Source: Musa acuminata AAA Group (Eukaryota; Streptophyta; Magnoliopsida; Zingiberales; Musaceae). Taken from it: a stretch of DNA of 64,000 bases. Position numbers and translations under genes: made by a program. The stretch is from assembly GCF_036884655.1 (NCBI RefSeq), contig NC_088335.1, positions 46,046,001-46,110,000 on the forward strand, read 5' to 3'. How positions within the stretch are numbered: position 1 is the stretch's first letter; every line of letters starts with the position of its first letter. Under the pieces are notes generated by a model. That model did no database searches. It worked only from the letters and a program-made list of their open reading frames with translations, and was not told the DNA's origin. Below, in pieces: positions 46,171 through 61,100 of this stretch.

Positions 46171-49100
46171 ATGGACAAGTCCAGTGCCTTGGAGTACATC
46201 AATCAGATGTTCCCTACAGGTTAGGTGGATTTACGGTTGTTTATCTAGAGCATTGGGTTTTTGTTTTGAATTGATAAGATATATTTATATACATACGGTC
46301 GTGTATGAAGCCATTCAATTGTTGGTGCTCGTTGATGTGTTGCTTCCTAGTTAAACCTTAAATTCTTTTTTGACCCAGCTATAACTTGAAAGCCGGAATT
46401 TAAGAAGAAATTCAAATCTGGATCAAAGCTTACTAATGTTGCAGTTCACTACTTTGCTGTAGTAGCAAGTTTCCCTTTGGCGAATGCTCCTTACATTGTT
46501 CTAATCAGGACATTAAACTGCAATGCACTGAGCTAGAAGCTAAAGCTGCCAGTGAAAATGTATGATAGATAGATTAACTACTGAGAACCATATGCCGGTC
46601 TGTTTATGACTTCTAGCAAGAATTTTTGTATGTAACATACAATTTAGTTTATTATTAATGTGAATCAGCATGTAAATGTTCCAAAGTGCTGTTAAAATAT
46701 TTATTTCTGTGTAAAACTGGCATTGTAGAAAATCTCACACAGATTTAGTGTATAGTAAGTGGAAAACAAAACTGACATTGTGAACCATCTTGTTCATTTA
46801 GAAGCATCATTATTGGGGGTGGAGCCACTTATGCAGAAGATACAAAGCGAGATTCGCCGTGTAGATGCCAGCATACTGGCAGCTGTCAGACAACAGGTCC
46901 TGCCTGCTTTTGTTCTTCATATATTTTCTTTTTTATATTTACTATTGTCTAGTTTTCTTCATATTACTGCCTACTTTACTGTCACCCTTCATTATTCATT
47001 AATGGAATTCATACCACAAGCATTCGAGTGATCTGGTATGAATATATATATTTTGTGAGGGTAATGGGACTCATGGTTATATTTGTGCACATACAGAGTA
47101 ACTCTGGCACAAAAGCCAAGGAAGATCTTGCTGCTGCAACACATGCTGTTCAGGTCCTTGTCTGTCCCTATATATGTTTTTCCTGTGTATCTCTTAGCAT
47201 AATATGAGGCAGTTGGTGATATCATTATTCTTGTCTATCACTAGTTGATGTATAATGTTATCCATATAATAGTGGACTTGTCACTGGAATAGAGAATCAT
47301 TTGAGGCTTGAAGATGGTTGATGTTATCAAATGCCTTGTTCCTAAAGTACATTTCTCTTGGTAAACAGGAACTTATGCACAAGATACGTGAAATAAAAAC
47401 AAAGGCTGAACAAAGTGAAACCATGGTTCAAGAAATTTGTCGTGATATTAAGAAACTGGACTGCGCTAAGAAGCATATAACAACCACAATTACGGCACTT
47501 CATCGTCTTACCATGCTAGGTTAGTTCCTCCCAACCCCCCCCCCCCCCTCCCTTTTCTTGGTATCATTTTTTTGTCTTATCATTCTCTGCTAGCTACTAC
47601 ATGATATGTGGACTCTTGACCACAAATCTAAAAGTTAACATATCATAGAAAGTGAAAGTCCAGTTCTTGTTTAACGTACTCTTTTATTGTCTGATGGAGC
47701 CCAATTCATGAAAGTCCAACAATTATAAGGTTTTTCCATTTTCTCTAAATGTATCAGTATTTTTCAGAGAGCTGCTTTTCCCCCCCTCAAATAAGATTAG
47801 CTATATTGCATTACAATTGGAATGTGATTTGTTGCTTATGGTTTAATGATGCCTTGGGCTTTCTAAACTTGGTTTTTGTTTGCAACAACTTTGATGTTTT
47901 TAGACAACATGATGTAGTTTATAACTTTATATATGCTTGTTTACTTTTCTTTACTCTTTTGACACTATGTATAGTTATCCTTTTTTTAGTTTCTCAAAGA
48001 AAGAAGAGGAAGAGGAAGGCATGCATATTGTTCTTAGTTACAAGTGTCTATTGCTTAATACTTATTTTAAACTAATTTTGTTTTATGAATTTCTTAGGTT
48101 TTTAAACTTTTTATTTGTTGTTCTCTTTTTCAAAATTTATAATTTTTTTCTATTGAACTTTGAAATTATTTTTGGCTTAAACTGATTCAAGAAACTAGGC
48201 AAGCTGATTTTGATAACCCCTTTCCCAAAGTAGTATAAATTTCTGTTTTTTGAACATTATTTGGTACTATAGAAGCTTCATATGTATAAACTCAAAGGAT
48301 TTTTTTATACTGGCATAAGTTCTTGCTAATTTTCTTAGTGAATTTATTGTGCGAATACTTATCAGACAGGGTATGATGTTATCTTCCTTTTGATTTTTTA
48401 ATATGCAAGCTTTGCTTTTATTGGCTTGTGATCAATTGTACAACATAAGCAAACTATGAACATTGTACTTGCAGTATCGGCCGTTGAGCAGCTTCAAGTA
48501 ATGGCCTCAAAACGCCAATATAAGGAGGCTGCTGCACAGTTGGAGGTAAAATAACTAAATTTAATGTTCATGGATTTTTTTCTTGGAACTATAAATTAGG
48601 TTCTTGGTATTGCTGCTTAATCTTTGTTCAGAGCTGTACAATTCTCTCTAATCTTCTTAATGGTTAAAACCTTTGATTTAGATAAGCTGTCATTATATGT
48701 GATAGCTGTGCCAGTTATGCTTTTGAACATTGTAGACAAAAAAGTTTTAGTGGTAGCACAAAACATCGGCACATCTATCTGAATCTTAAAACAAAAAATG
48801 GCATCACTGTCTTAAAATTTAAATATTATTAAGAATTAACTGAGGTTGATCTGCTGGTTTTTAAGTTAGCATTGAAAAGTCTTCTGCAAATTCTATTCTA
48901 GCATTGTAGAACTTAAATATTTCTTTTGCTCTTGATTTTTAAATTAGTAATTGTCAAATTGCAATGTGGATTATTAACCTCAAGACTAACAGAAGGTATA
49001 ACATGTTTCCAGGCAGTAAACCAATTGTGCAGTCACTTTGAAGCTTACAGGGATATACCAAAGATATCCGAACTCAGAGAGAAGTTCAAGAACATCAAGA

Positions 49101-52100
49101 AAATACTCAAGTCTCATGTATTTTCAGACTTTTCAAGGTAGTTGCTGATTGATTTTAATAAACTCTATTTGGGTTATTAATATATGTCTTGGGTATAAGA
49201 ATTAAGGAAATGCTTGATGATTATAACTTACAAGATCCTGGTTCACATCTTTAAGTTGATTAGGTTTTGAACCTATTAAAGTTCCAAATTCATGATTTTA
49301 TTTTTTTTTGAGGAAAATGAGATAGATGGTAAATTTCTTCAAGTACTTGTCCTGATGTCCCATGTGGTTTGGTTATTATCATGGCATGTGCCTTGCTTTT
49401 GTTAATATAACATTAAGGAGATTTGGTGAATAAGGGATCTAAAGTAACAAATGAACCACTTATCCATGATTGAAAAAGAAGCAAAACTTTATTATTACCA
49501 ATGTTAAGCTCGAGACTGTTGGAGTTGTGATTTTTTTTTAAAATTTATTTTTCTCTTTTTGAGATATTTTAATTTGGGTATCTCTAGATGTTAGCAAGTA
49601 TACAAATCTCGGTCTGGTACTTAATTCTGTAACCGATTGAACTGATACAATACTGGTGTACAGAATGATCATCAATCTCATGCGTTGATTGAACAAAATA
49701 ATATATGTGAACTCATTCAGTACATCTTCCTATCTTTCAGGTACTATTGGATGCGTCTCATCCCCCAAGGCTACTTAGGGGTTCCTTGGGGTCGAGATAC
49801 TAACATTTTGTCAATGTATTCACATGCTAAGATTCCATTGCAATGACACCCAAAAATAGGGAGTTTTGGCCCAGTTTCAATCTCATTTGATGTTTGGTTG
49901 ATATTTCAGCTTGTGACTTTTATTTTACATGGATGCATATATAAGAAAAAGTGAGGTTGCTATGCTACCATAGGTCTCTCTACCTTGTAACCCATACAAG
50001 AAAACAAATCAAAACAAAATGATGAACTGTTGCACAAACAAAGCTTTTGTCACTACATGGCTACATTGAGCATTCCATTCTCCTTCATGTAAACTACAAC
50101 GACCTTGTAGATGTGTGCTTAGATGCAGAAATGATTCCTTTTTGTGCCTATTGCATCCTTGGCTCCCAATTTGCTTCTGAAATAGGAAAAATTTGGCATT
50201 TCACCAAGTATTTCACCTACTTTGTGTTGTTTGGCAACGTGCACTATTAATCCAGCAAAATTCTTTACTATCATATGAAGTTTTGGTGGTTGTGACTTAG
50301 TTAAAACTTAAAACACATTTTAAAGGGATAGTGAATTTGTATGGTAGGGCTTCAAGCATCTCGTGTGTAACACTTTGTGCACTCTGAAGTTTAAACCATG
50401 TGGGGAGCTGAACTTTGTATGATTGCCTATCTTCCACTAATACCACAGAGGCCTTAATACTCGTGAAATGATCCCTTATGCATCTAGTGTTATGAGAACT
50501 GAAGGGATATTGGTTGGAGTTTGTCTAGCACTAGGTCATCTATCTTGAATTCTTTAGTCCTCCCCTGAGTCAATCCATTTCATATTTTTATCGCTCCTGA
50601 GTATTTCATTATATCCCTCATGATCATCTTAGTGGCCTCCATCATTGAGCAGTGGGTGGGTGCTGCAATAAATGTATCATACTTCGAGAATAGATCATCT
50701 TCCACCAAAATTGATATAATAAATAGTTGACATTTTGGTTATATATTAAAGGTCTAATATACTTTCATATTTGCGATTCTCCTGATGAGAAAGGGCAACG
50801 TTCACCGACAAGAGGAACCCATGGCCACATACCGGCATGCATAGGGGATCTGATCTACCATTCACTATGTCTATAATCCTTAGAGTGATTAGGACTATGC
50901 TTACCTTTCTAAATCTCATTATTTCAGAATATACAATTTATTACATAAAAGCCTGTTAACATCAATATATTAGTATTGATTATTATTATATAGTCTTGCA
51001 GTTTGGGGCTCATGGATTCTGTGGCATTATTAAAAAATAAGTGGCAAAGTACACGAGGTACCCATTAAGATAGGGTTTATCAAGGGTTATATTTATGGTA
51101 CAATCACTTAAAGGAGAAGTAAGCTAAGCTGTTTAGGACATGTTAGTTTTTCCGAAGTTTTGAATAAGCAAAGTAAAAGTTGGGAAGAATATCAGAGTCT
51201 GATACCCATCATATTGAAGTATTAAGGGTTCATAAAGGGGCTGCAGTAGCTGGTAGGAAGTTTATTTTGTGGTTCCTTTGCCTGGCACTATATTTCCAGG
51301 AGTATTGTAGGATATATGCATATATATCCTTTATCCAAGATTAAATTCCCCATGGTCTTTGCTCATCAAATTTCAAGCATAGTGTCGACTGCATTAGGAA
51401 GTTGATCAATGTGCAACTTCATTCCAGCTTTCTTAACTATATATAATGATCTAAGTTGTAATCAATAATCTATATACATTTGCTTTAAGATATTTTTCGG
51501 ATGAGTTTGTGTTGTGAAGTTCAAAATAAAATGTATCTAAATGAGTTTAACAGAGTGGAGGAAAAAGAATCCAGAACTAATACAATTTTTGGCAGAATGC
51601 AAACACAAATATTACAAGAAATGTGAGATTCAAACAGATTAAGTATGGGCTTTCATGCAAGAGTCAAAACTTTTTGTTGAAGAGAAGCAGGGAAGGTTTA
51701 AATAACTATGACAAAGCTTATTGATTATGCTAGAAAAATACCTTTAAAATAAAGGAATGATATGGAATCATTTTATTATTGTAGTTTATCTAATATATTT
51801 TGTATGCTTTGGAATCCCTTGAGAGCATTTCCTGTAATATATTGCAAAATAAGTTTGTACAAAATTTTCTTTACCATTAGCCTTAGGCTTCCTGTGAACA
51901 TCTAGTAAAAGTTTCAATTAGCATGCATTTTTATTGATAAAGAGGTCCTTTAAATCAAATATCGACAAAAAATTGCAGCTTAGGGACTGGAAAAGAGACA
52001 GAAGAAACTAATTTGCTGCAGCAGCTAACGGATGCTTGCTTGGTTGTTGATGCGTTGGAACCATCTGTAAGGGAAGAACTAGTAAGAAACTTCTGCAATA

Positions 52101-55100
52101 AGGAGCTCACTTCGTATCGTCAGATCTTTGAGGGAGCAGGTTGCTTAATTATAGGTTATGCTAAGTTTTTCTTCCCCAATCTTCATTTTCCTGTTCTTGA
52201 AATTGGTTCTTTTGTCACTTCCATTTCTGACACTAGAATTAGCAAAATTGGATAAGACTGAAAGGAGATATGCATGGATTAAGCGTCGGCTGCGGACAAA
52301 TGAGGAAATTTGGAAGATTTTCCCTCCTGCATGGCATGTTGACTATCTTCTTTGCATTCAGTTCTGTAAGCTGACGAGGTTAGTGGTACCTAACCAGCAT
52401 TTCAGCTATCTTGCTTTTACTCTGTCTTCAAAACGTCCTATGATTTTATCTGAGCTTTGATATCTCTTGTTTCCAACATAGAATGAAAATTCTTCTGAAT
52501 GATATTAATCACTTAATTCTTGAAAGTTGAAACCTTTTTTTTCTGACAGATAGTTATTTGAATTTTGATGTATCTGTTTTGATAGTTGTTTTGTTAATGG
52601 TAGTTATTTTGATTTATTATTAAATATAATTTTCATTTATTTGACCCATCACCAGGTCTGGAATCTAAATTTTACTATAGGTTAATATGCAAAAAATAGC
52701 TTAAATAGATTATAAAAAAAGACTGATTTTGTAGTATTTTACATTTTCCAATCATCTATATATATTTATGTATCTTCCTCTTCTAATTATATTTTCATGG
52801 GAAACTGTCACATAAAAAACTTTTCTCAAGTGAGAAGTTAGGAAGAAAGACAAAGGAAGTTGGATGCCAACTATCTAACATAAAGATATATTTGGAAATA
52901 GAATGAGCTCCACATCACATAATGAAAAAAATGTTTTAGCACAGAAACCAAACTAATGAGGTAATAGTACCTTGAAGAAATATTACTCCTGGAACTTGGC
53001 TGGTCTCTAGGATTTTGATATGTGCTACATGTAGGATGTATTGACAGATAACTCCTATGTTCTCTTTTTCAGTGCCCGTCCCAATCTTGGATAAAGGAAA
53101 ACTGCATCATCCTACTGACAACCAGCTGAAAACTTTGTTGAATCTCATGAACCTGAATCTTAATTGATCTTATTTCATTACAGGGCTAGGTTATACTTGT
53201 AAGTGACATAAGGTCTATGCAAGGTTCTTGCATTATTTTGGATCAAGGAGAATCAAGAAGTCTGGGACTTAAGATCAGACCACTTTAGAATATAGGAACA
53301 TTTACAGAAGAATTAAAATTAGTATATACAAATACAATAAACAGAAGTAGAAATAACATAGTTTGTTTGCATGAAATTAAGTGGATAGAGAAAAATTAGG
53401 GAATTATATGAAAACTTAGATGCAATAGTTCAAGAAATACATGTAGATGATAAGATTATAACTGGAGGGGATATGAATGGTCAAATAGGAAAAGAAGATG
53501 GAGAATTTTGAAGAGTTCATGATGGGTACGACGTACGAGTATGAGAGAAGAACAAGATGATCTCATAATTGTTAATACTTATTTTAAGAAAAAATCTGAT
53601 TACTTATAAAAGTAGAAATGTTATAGTCAGATGGATGTTTTTCTTGCTGGAAAGATGGATTTCTTTCTCCTAGGAAAGTTGGATTCAAATGTAAGGGCTA
53701 TACGATGTCTGAAGAAAGCTTGTCTAATCAACAAAAATGATAATATTAAATGTATCCTTTAGGAAACAGAAGAGAAAAATCATGAATAATTTTCTAATTG
53801 CATAGTGAAATCTAAATCATAATATCACAAGCCTGTTTAAAGTAGGATGAAGAAATAAGGAGTTTGAATTTTGAAACTTGTAAGAAAATAATATTAGTAT
53901 TATGTGTATGGCTACAAATTTTAAGAGCATATTAAAATATTTTCTTGGAGCGTTTAAAGGTGGGAATCTTGGTTGAAGAGAAAGCTGGTTGTACCGTGAG
54001 GAATCCCAAAAAATGATTACTACAAAATATCATTCTTTAAAGGCTAGCTGAATAGTAAGAACAAGGGAAATTTTAGAAGATATACAACTAAGAAGAAGGC
54101 TGAAAAATCTAGTAGTATAATTAAATGTAAAGTTCATGATAGTTTTATAATAAAATAGTTGTTAAGGAATTATTTGATTGCTAAAGTCAAGGAAAGGAAG
54201 AATAGAGATTTAAGTAACACTAGATGAATAAATAAAGAAGACCAAAGAGTACTTGTTAATATCATGGATATTAAGGAAAGATGAAGGAATTACTTTACAT
54301 GCTATTTGAATGGATATTGATTCTTAAGTAAATTGTTTCTTGGTAAGTTCGAGGCCCTACTTAGTATTGAAATATACGATGCAGATTTTGAATGACAGGG
54401 GATGGCTTTTTATTGATAGTAGCCTCTTCCAGTAATATATAGCCAATCTTTTTATAATGCATATTGTTCTTACATTTCTTTTTTTATCATATTTAACAAG
54501 ATAATTTGACATATCTAATTTTTCAGGATGCAAATTGTGGATATTCTTAACAATCTGAAAGAGAAACCAGATGTTGCAACACTTTTATTGGTACTGTTTG
54601 TTTTTCATCATTGTTGTACTGTTTGTTTCATTTGGACTTAATAATGTTTAACATTAGTTTTAGGGTCTATAAGCCACCTATTAGTAAACTTTGTATTGGT
54701 TTTGAGTTAGTTGAAGCATAATAAGATCAGTTATCAGGGCAGAAGATCTTATTATCTTATGTAACTTTTAACCTTCCATGTTCATAAAAGCTTCTAACAA
54801 ATGATAAATAATTGCCTTCAGTTTAGTTATAAACCCTTCACAAATCATTTGTATTTTGATTGTGCTTTGGTGAGGAAATCTTATGTGATAAAATTAAAAA
54901 AGTAAAGATATGTAGTAATGAAATTGACAAAAAACTATAATAGGTTCAAAAGTTGAATATCAAATTATCTAAGACTATGATAAACAACAAGTTGATTGAT
55001 CATGTTGTGAAACATTGTGATATAGGACAATTTTTTTATACTGATCTCACTAAAACTTGGGGATTAACTCCAAGAAATGAAGGGCTGGAATCTTTGTTTA

Positions 55101-58100
55101 AAAAATATTTGATTGATAGTTTTCGTTCTTTGTAGATTCTTTAATACTAATGAAACTTCCTTGTAGGGCTGGAATCTTCATTGAAGCCTTAAAATCTTCA
55201 ATCTAAGATATATCTCCTTTATTTTTCTTTGGGATCTTCAATAAGAAGATAAGATATGTCTCCATTTTGTTTTGCTTGACTTCCTTTTTTTCTCTCTTTG
55301 GACAACCTTGGTAACCGATGTAGCATCATAGATGTTGCCATACAGCAGCTTGTGACATTTGCAAAAGACCCCTTTAACTAATGTAATTTATTCAAAAGAA
55401 AAATGAATCAAAATGGTCTCACATCACAGTTGTAAGACTTAGGAGGATTTATTTTGTTGTATGTATATAATTAAATTGAGGTGATGCCCAAATCGACTTC
55501 TACTTGTGACCATCCGTGCTAGGTAGACAACCTCAATTGCATTATTTTGTGCCGGAGCTAGCAATCAATTGGCATGCTCATGCACACATGCCCAAACAAA
55601 GGTGAATTCTAGGTGAACACCTAGAAATTAATATGTTATCTTTAGGTAGAGAGAACAAATGATTATGCTTGTAGTTCTGTTTTGTAGTTCCAGCCACACA
55701 TAAGTAGTAAATCACTTGTCACTTATAAGTGTGAAGATTCTGTGCTTTTGAGTAGAAGCAAGTGAATTCAAGTCAAAACAAAGAATGGCATTGGTTATTT
55801 AATTCTGTGTTTCAGCTTGTTTTTCCTTTTATTGAAATACATTTCCTTTTTTGTCAATCTAAATTAATATGATCTTACTCTTTACATTTCAGGCATTGCA
55901 GAGGACACTTGAGTTTGAGGAAGAGTTGGCTGAAAAATTCAGCGGAGGAACTGCAAGCACACGGAACAAAGAACTTGGGAATGATGTAGAAGAATCTGGC
56001 AAGGGGGAAAGCAACAGGCAAATTGTCTCAGATATTCGGAAGAAATATGAAAAAAAGCTTGCTATGCAACATGGTGAAGCTGAAACAGTACACACCAAGA
56101 CCTTTTTTTCTTTAACTTCCACTTGTACTTAGCAGTTAGCACCCTAATTTTCCTTTTCCTTTCCTAGGAAAAGGACAAGCAAAAAGATTTATCGGTGCCT
56201 GGGGCTGGAGTAAGTAGCTTAGCTTCCTTGGTGACATCAGGTCCATGTCTTGCATTATCCTGTCCGTATGAGTTTGGCACTGATTTTTATTCACTATTCT
56301 TGCAGTTCAACTTTCGTGGCATTATTTCCTCTTGCTTTGAAACACATTTGGCAGTCTATGTGGAGCTAGAGGAGAAAACACTTATGGAACATTTGGAGAA
56401 ACTTGTGCAGGTTGTTAAACAAGTTTTATTCTGTGAATTCTTCTGGCACTTAACAGTCATGTTCTAAAACATGTTTTCTAATAGGAAGAAACATGGGAAA
56501 CTGAAGAGGGAAGTCAGACAAATATTTTGTCAAGTAGCATGCAGGTATTATGTTGTTTGTAGAATTTTTTTTTTTTTTGTTGGAACCTCAGCATGTTTTA
56601 GAAGTAACATGGGAAACTGCCTTGACATTTTGAAGAAGGATGCTCTGACATTTATTAGGAAGAAACATGGGAAACTGCTTTGACATTTCAGTGTTTTAGA
56701 AGTTGAAGGCTATGACAGTTTACACGGTCCTTATAGGTTACTTCTGAAAATTATGTGCAGAAAGTTGGACTATTTTCCAGTTTTTGGAGCACCACTTGCA
56801 AAATTCCTTTTACTTATTTTCTAATGGCTTTAATGTTTCATTCTGTAGTGTAGATATTTTTGTTAGAGTTCATGACCTTATGGTGGGAGCAAATAGCTAC
56901 TTAACTTGTTTTCATCCAAGGTCTGCTGTACCGGACTGTACCGCCTGATACGGGCGGTACATACCGGTCCCACAGGCCAGTGGTACGCGGACCGTCCTGT
57001 ACCGGTCCGCACTGTACCGAGCACTGTAGTACTGTACCGAGCGGTATACTGTACCATACCGGTACCGAGCCTGGGTGTACCGAGCGGTATACCGTACCAT
57101 ACCGGTACCGAGCCCGGGTCGAAACGCCGGTATGGTATGATACGGCAGACCTTGCTTTCATCTCATTCTGTTGTGAAGAAGTTGGTGATTGTTTAGACCT
57201 AAAGGAAAATAGAACATGAGAAATTATCAGCGTGCTAGTTGATAAACTAATTTTGACATCAAGGACTTCCATCTTGGCTACCCTCTTAAATTGGTATATA
57301 CTGGTACCATATGTGCTGCTGCTTGGTATGTGAGGCATGCTGACATCAAAAAGAAACGAACAAAGTGAGAAAAAAGGAAAAAAAAAAGAAAAACACAATG
57401 TTCTTTATATATAGTAAATAAAGGAGAAAGAAAAATTGCAAATGAAATGTGTATGTTTCCCACTGCCTGCCGCTTTCTATTGGGTTCCCAGCAGTGTAGA
57501 CATCTAGCAATGGTTCCTGGTATGAAGATTTTGTGCAGATCCAAAGATGCCTGTACCTAATTGGATCTCATACTCGATGATGTTTCTAGAGAACCAACAA
57601 ACAACAAAGGTGAGATGGTCATCGAATGGAAAATTTGCCGCATGTAGTTGATAAGTTGTTAGAGGGAGAGACAAGGTTGGTAGAAGGTAATGGCTTGCAA
57701 GGGATGAAGCAGGTGCTGAGAGAGGGATCAAGTGGTGACTCGTAAGGGCTCAGTTCACTTAAAGTAGGACAAAAATGGTGTGTTTTCATGTGTACAGCCA
57801 GGTTTCATGGTACATGCGCGATGTATTTTTTTGATTACTTGTCTAAATTTGTGATGAATTTAGATATTTTTTTGTCATAGACAAATGGAACATGTGCAAG
57901 AGGAATGCTTTTATTAAGATGGATATTTATATCTCACATGCGAGATATATCCCAAAGTTTAGCTTTACATCATGCATGTCTGACGATTTTAACTTTTGCA
58001 TGCCATACGATGAAGCCACACTAAAAGGACATTTACAGAACTGAGACATAATTATGTATTTCCATAGGGCAAGAAATCTATTGCATTTGTCCTACATCTC

Positions 58101-61100
58101 ATAGAAATTGCATAGAGCTATACAGGCTCATTTTTGGGTATGCCACTGAACAAAATGTTGTTCTATTACTGTAAAAACTAGGAGATGGTATTCTTTTTTA
58201 ATTTTTATTATGTCATCAAGACATATCTGAACCTATTGGTTTAGTGGTTCCACATTGGTGATAGTCATGGACATTAGGATGATACAGGATGGCAGGCAGC
58301 AAATTAAGAAGTATCAAACTATCAATATTTTTTAGCACAAAATTGCTGATCATAAATGCAGTATCCACATGCATCGTCCATCTCTCAACCCAATGTGTTG
58401 AGCATGGGACAAAATGAGATTAGCACAAAGGAAAAGTGAAAAGTGAAATTACTTTCTTGGTCTAGAAAATTTTTTTATTGTAGATGAAGTTGAACAAAAT
58501 TTTTTTTCACCTTCAGCATTTATTACTGCAGGTATTCTTGATAATAAGGAGAAGCTTAAAGCGATGCAGTGCTTTAACAAAGAATCAGACACTGTTTAAT
58601 TTGTTTGAGGTACCTATATTCGTTTTTGATCCTCATAGCAATTCTTGCAGTTGCATTTCTTGGAAATGATAACTTCATGTCAAGATAGACCATTTTAGTG
58701 TCAAATGAACCATTTGAAAGTTGGCAAAGTAAAACTATTGAGAGTTGAGGCAATAATGTAGTTTCATTTAATTTGGTTGCTCTGCAAAATTATGATGTAT
58801 TCCACCTACACACCAAGTATAATTTCTTCTTTATATTAAAACTTCTTGTGCAAATTCATTGGAATGCCAGTATAAAGGTGTATGTATATGGTAACTTATA
58901 TTACTTGTCTATGACTTTGTATTTAGTAGGTATTTCAAAGAATTCTGAAAGCATATGCAACAAAGCTATACGCTAGATTGCCCAAAGGTGGTACAGGGCT
59001 TGTTGCAGCTGCTACAGGAACAGATGGACAGATTAAGGTCAAACCTTTGTTCATCTCATTGCCGACATGGAGGAATAATAATTTCTTTTCTTTGCACCTT
59101 GCTTTTTTACATTTAATGCTCACATGTTTTGTCAATCACTGCAGACATCTGATAGAGATGAGAGAATGATATGCTACATTGTGAATACAGCAGAGTACTG
59201 CCACAAAACTGTATGTTGGCTTTTATGCTCTCTTTAGACAAATTTTACGAGAATATTTAATGGCATACTGGGGAGGAATTTGAATGTCAAACTATTGAAC
59301 TCTTATAGGAAGTCAGATGTAGTGAAAAAGAGAAAAAATATCCATTATTTTTAGTTTCTGCTATATAACCTTTGTTCCTCCAGCAATTCCTTGATTTATC
59401 AGTTCTTTGTCATGATCACAGCAAGCATGTACATTCATCTCATAACAACACCTGCCATGAGTGATTGAGAACTACACTCTATATTTTAAATATCCATTCT
59501 GTGTCAGCATTGCAAGTTAACATTACTGTGCTTTGTTGTGACAGTCAGGTGAACTAGCTGAAAATGTTTCAAAGATCATTGATCCTTCATTTTCAGACAA
59601 GGTGGATATGTCAGAAGTTCAGGTAATAAGTTTTACCTGCTTCATCTATGTTCCTTCAAAGCTTTTGGTGTCTATAAACTCATGTGCATTTTATATCCAT
59701 GAAGGATGAATTCTCTGCAGTGATTACAAAAGCATTAGTTACATTAGTCCATGGACTTGAGACCAAATTTGATGCTGAAATGATTGCAATGACACGAGTT
59801 CCTTGGGCAAGCCTCGAAAGTGTTGGTGACCAGTCAGAGTAAAGCACTTAACGCTTAGTTATTCATTATTTACTTTTGTACTCTTCAAGCAAATGCGATC
59901 ATCAAGCATTAGGTTGTTAATGGGCATCGAGTTAAGACTTTTTTGCTGATCAGTTAGATAAAGATTCACAAGTTCCCACTCTTCCTTTAATCAGATAGAG
60001 TCAAGCCCAATAAATCCTTACTTGTGCTTATAGAGTCTAGCAGTGTGATATCGAGCAGAAAAGAAGGCTGGGTGGTTCATGTTTTAACGTTGAACAATTC
60101 TTATTAAAAACGTTACTGATTTTATGTATTGAGTTAAGCTGATCTTTTATTTGAACCGTATTTTTATGTTTTATTCATCAAAACTACTTCTGATCATACT
60201 TGGCAGGTATGTCAATGGCATCAACTCTATTCTTGCTAGTAGCATTCCTATGCTTGGTAGCCTATTGTCGCCCACTTACTTCCAGTTTTTCTTGGACAAG
60301 GTGAGTGACAAATTACATTGGTTGCACAAATCAAATGGAACTTTTTACAGTAATTTTTCCTGGTGGGACTACTGAATGTGGTGCCAGCATGAACAAGGAT
60401 ACTCATAGAATTGCTTTGTTACAAGAGCTAAAGTATGCAACTAACAGGATCAAGTTCACATACAAACTAGTTTTGTAGGTTCACTTAATTCGGAAAATTT
60501 GTTATTTTGGAAGCTAATTTTGGAGAAAATTTAAACTTAATGGTTAATAACAAGTGCTGAAGTTAATGAAGTGTTGAAGGGGTCTGAGTTGTTTGTCCGT
60601 GGTTGAGTGTTTGATGTGTCAGCACAAGTTTTGCATTTGAAGGGAAATCACAATAATTTATGAGATGCTTGTATCGGGTACAAGTCCACGTTGTTTAACT
60701 TTTTGTCTGTAGCTTATAGTGAATCATATAATAAGCTGCCAAATTTTTATTTCTATTTCAGGGGAAGTCTGCATTAGGTCAACTAGCCAGCAAAGCATGC
60801 AAAGGAAGATTTAAATACATTTTTATAATGTGTCTGAAAAAACACATCCAATTGTGGATGTTGCCTCTGAGTTCTTATAACCCTTTGTGATTTAGTGATG
60901 TTAGTTGATTAAAAGCTAAATAGTGGGCAAAATTATGGCCTCCATTTATTCTTGTACTTTATGGAAGAACAAGGTAACTGGTTTATGGTTGTGGTTGCAT
61001 GTTTGAATCTTTGTGCTTTCCCAAATATTCGGATGGATAATTCCTCATGGGGCCAGTTTGACATTGCTTAGAAGAGTTATGCGTATTTTTGTTTGTATGT

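Noticed and set aside
56901..57398. Several open frames of 60-165 aa around the VPS53 intron 13 element
   Set aside because: They are generated by the GTAC-rich repeat, whose tandem units lack stops in several frames.
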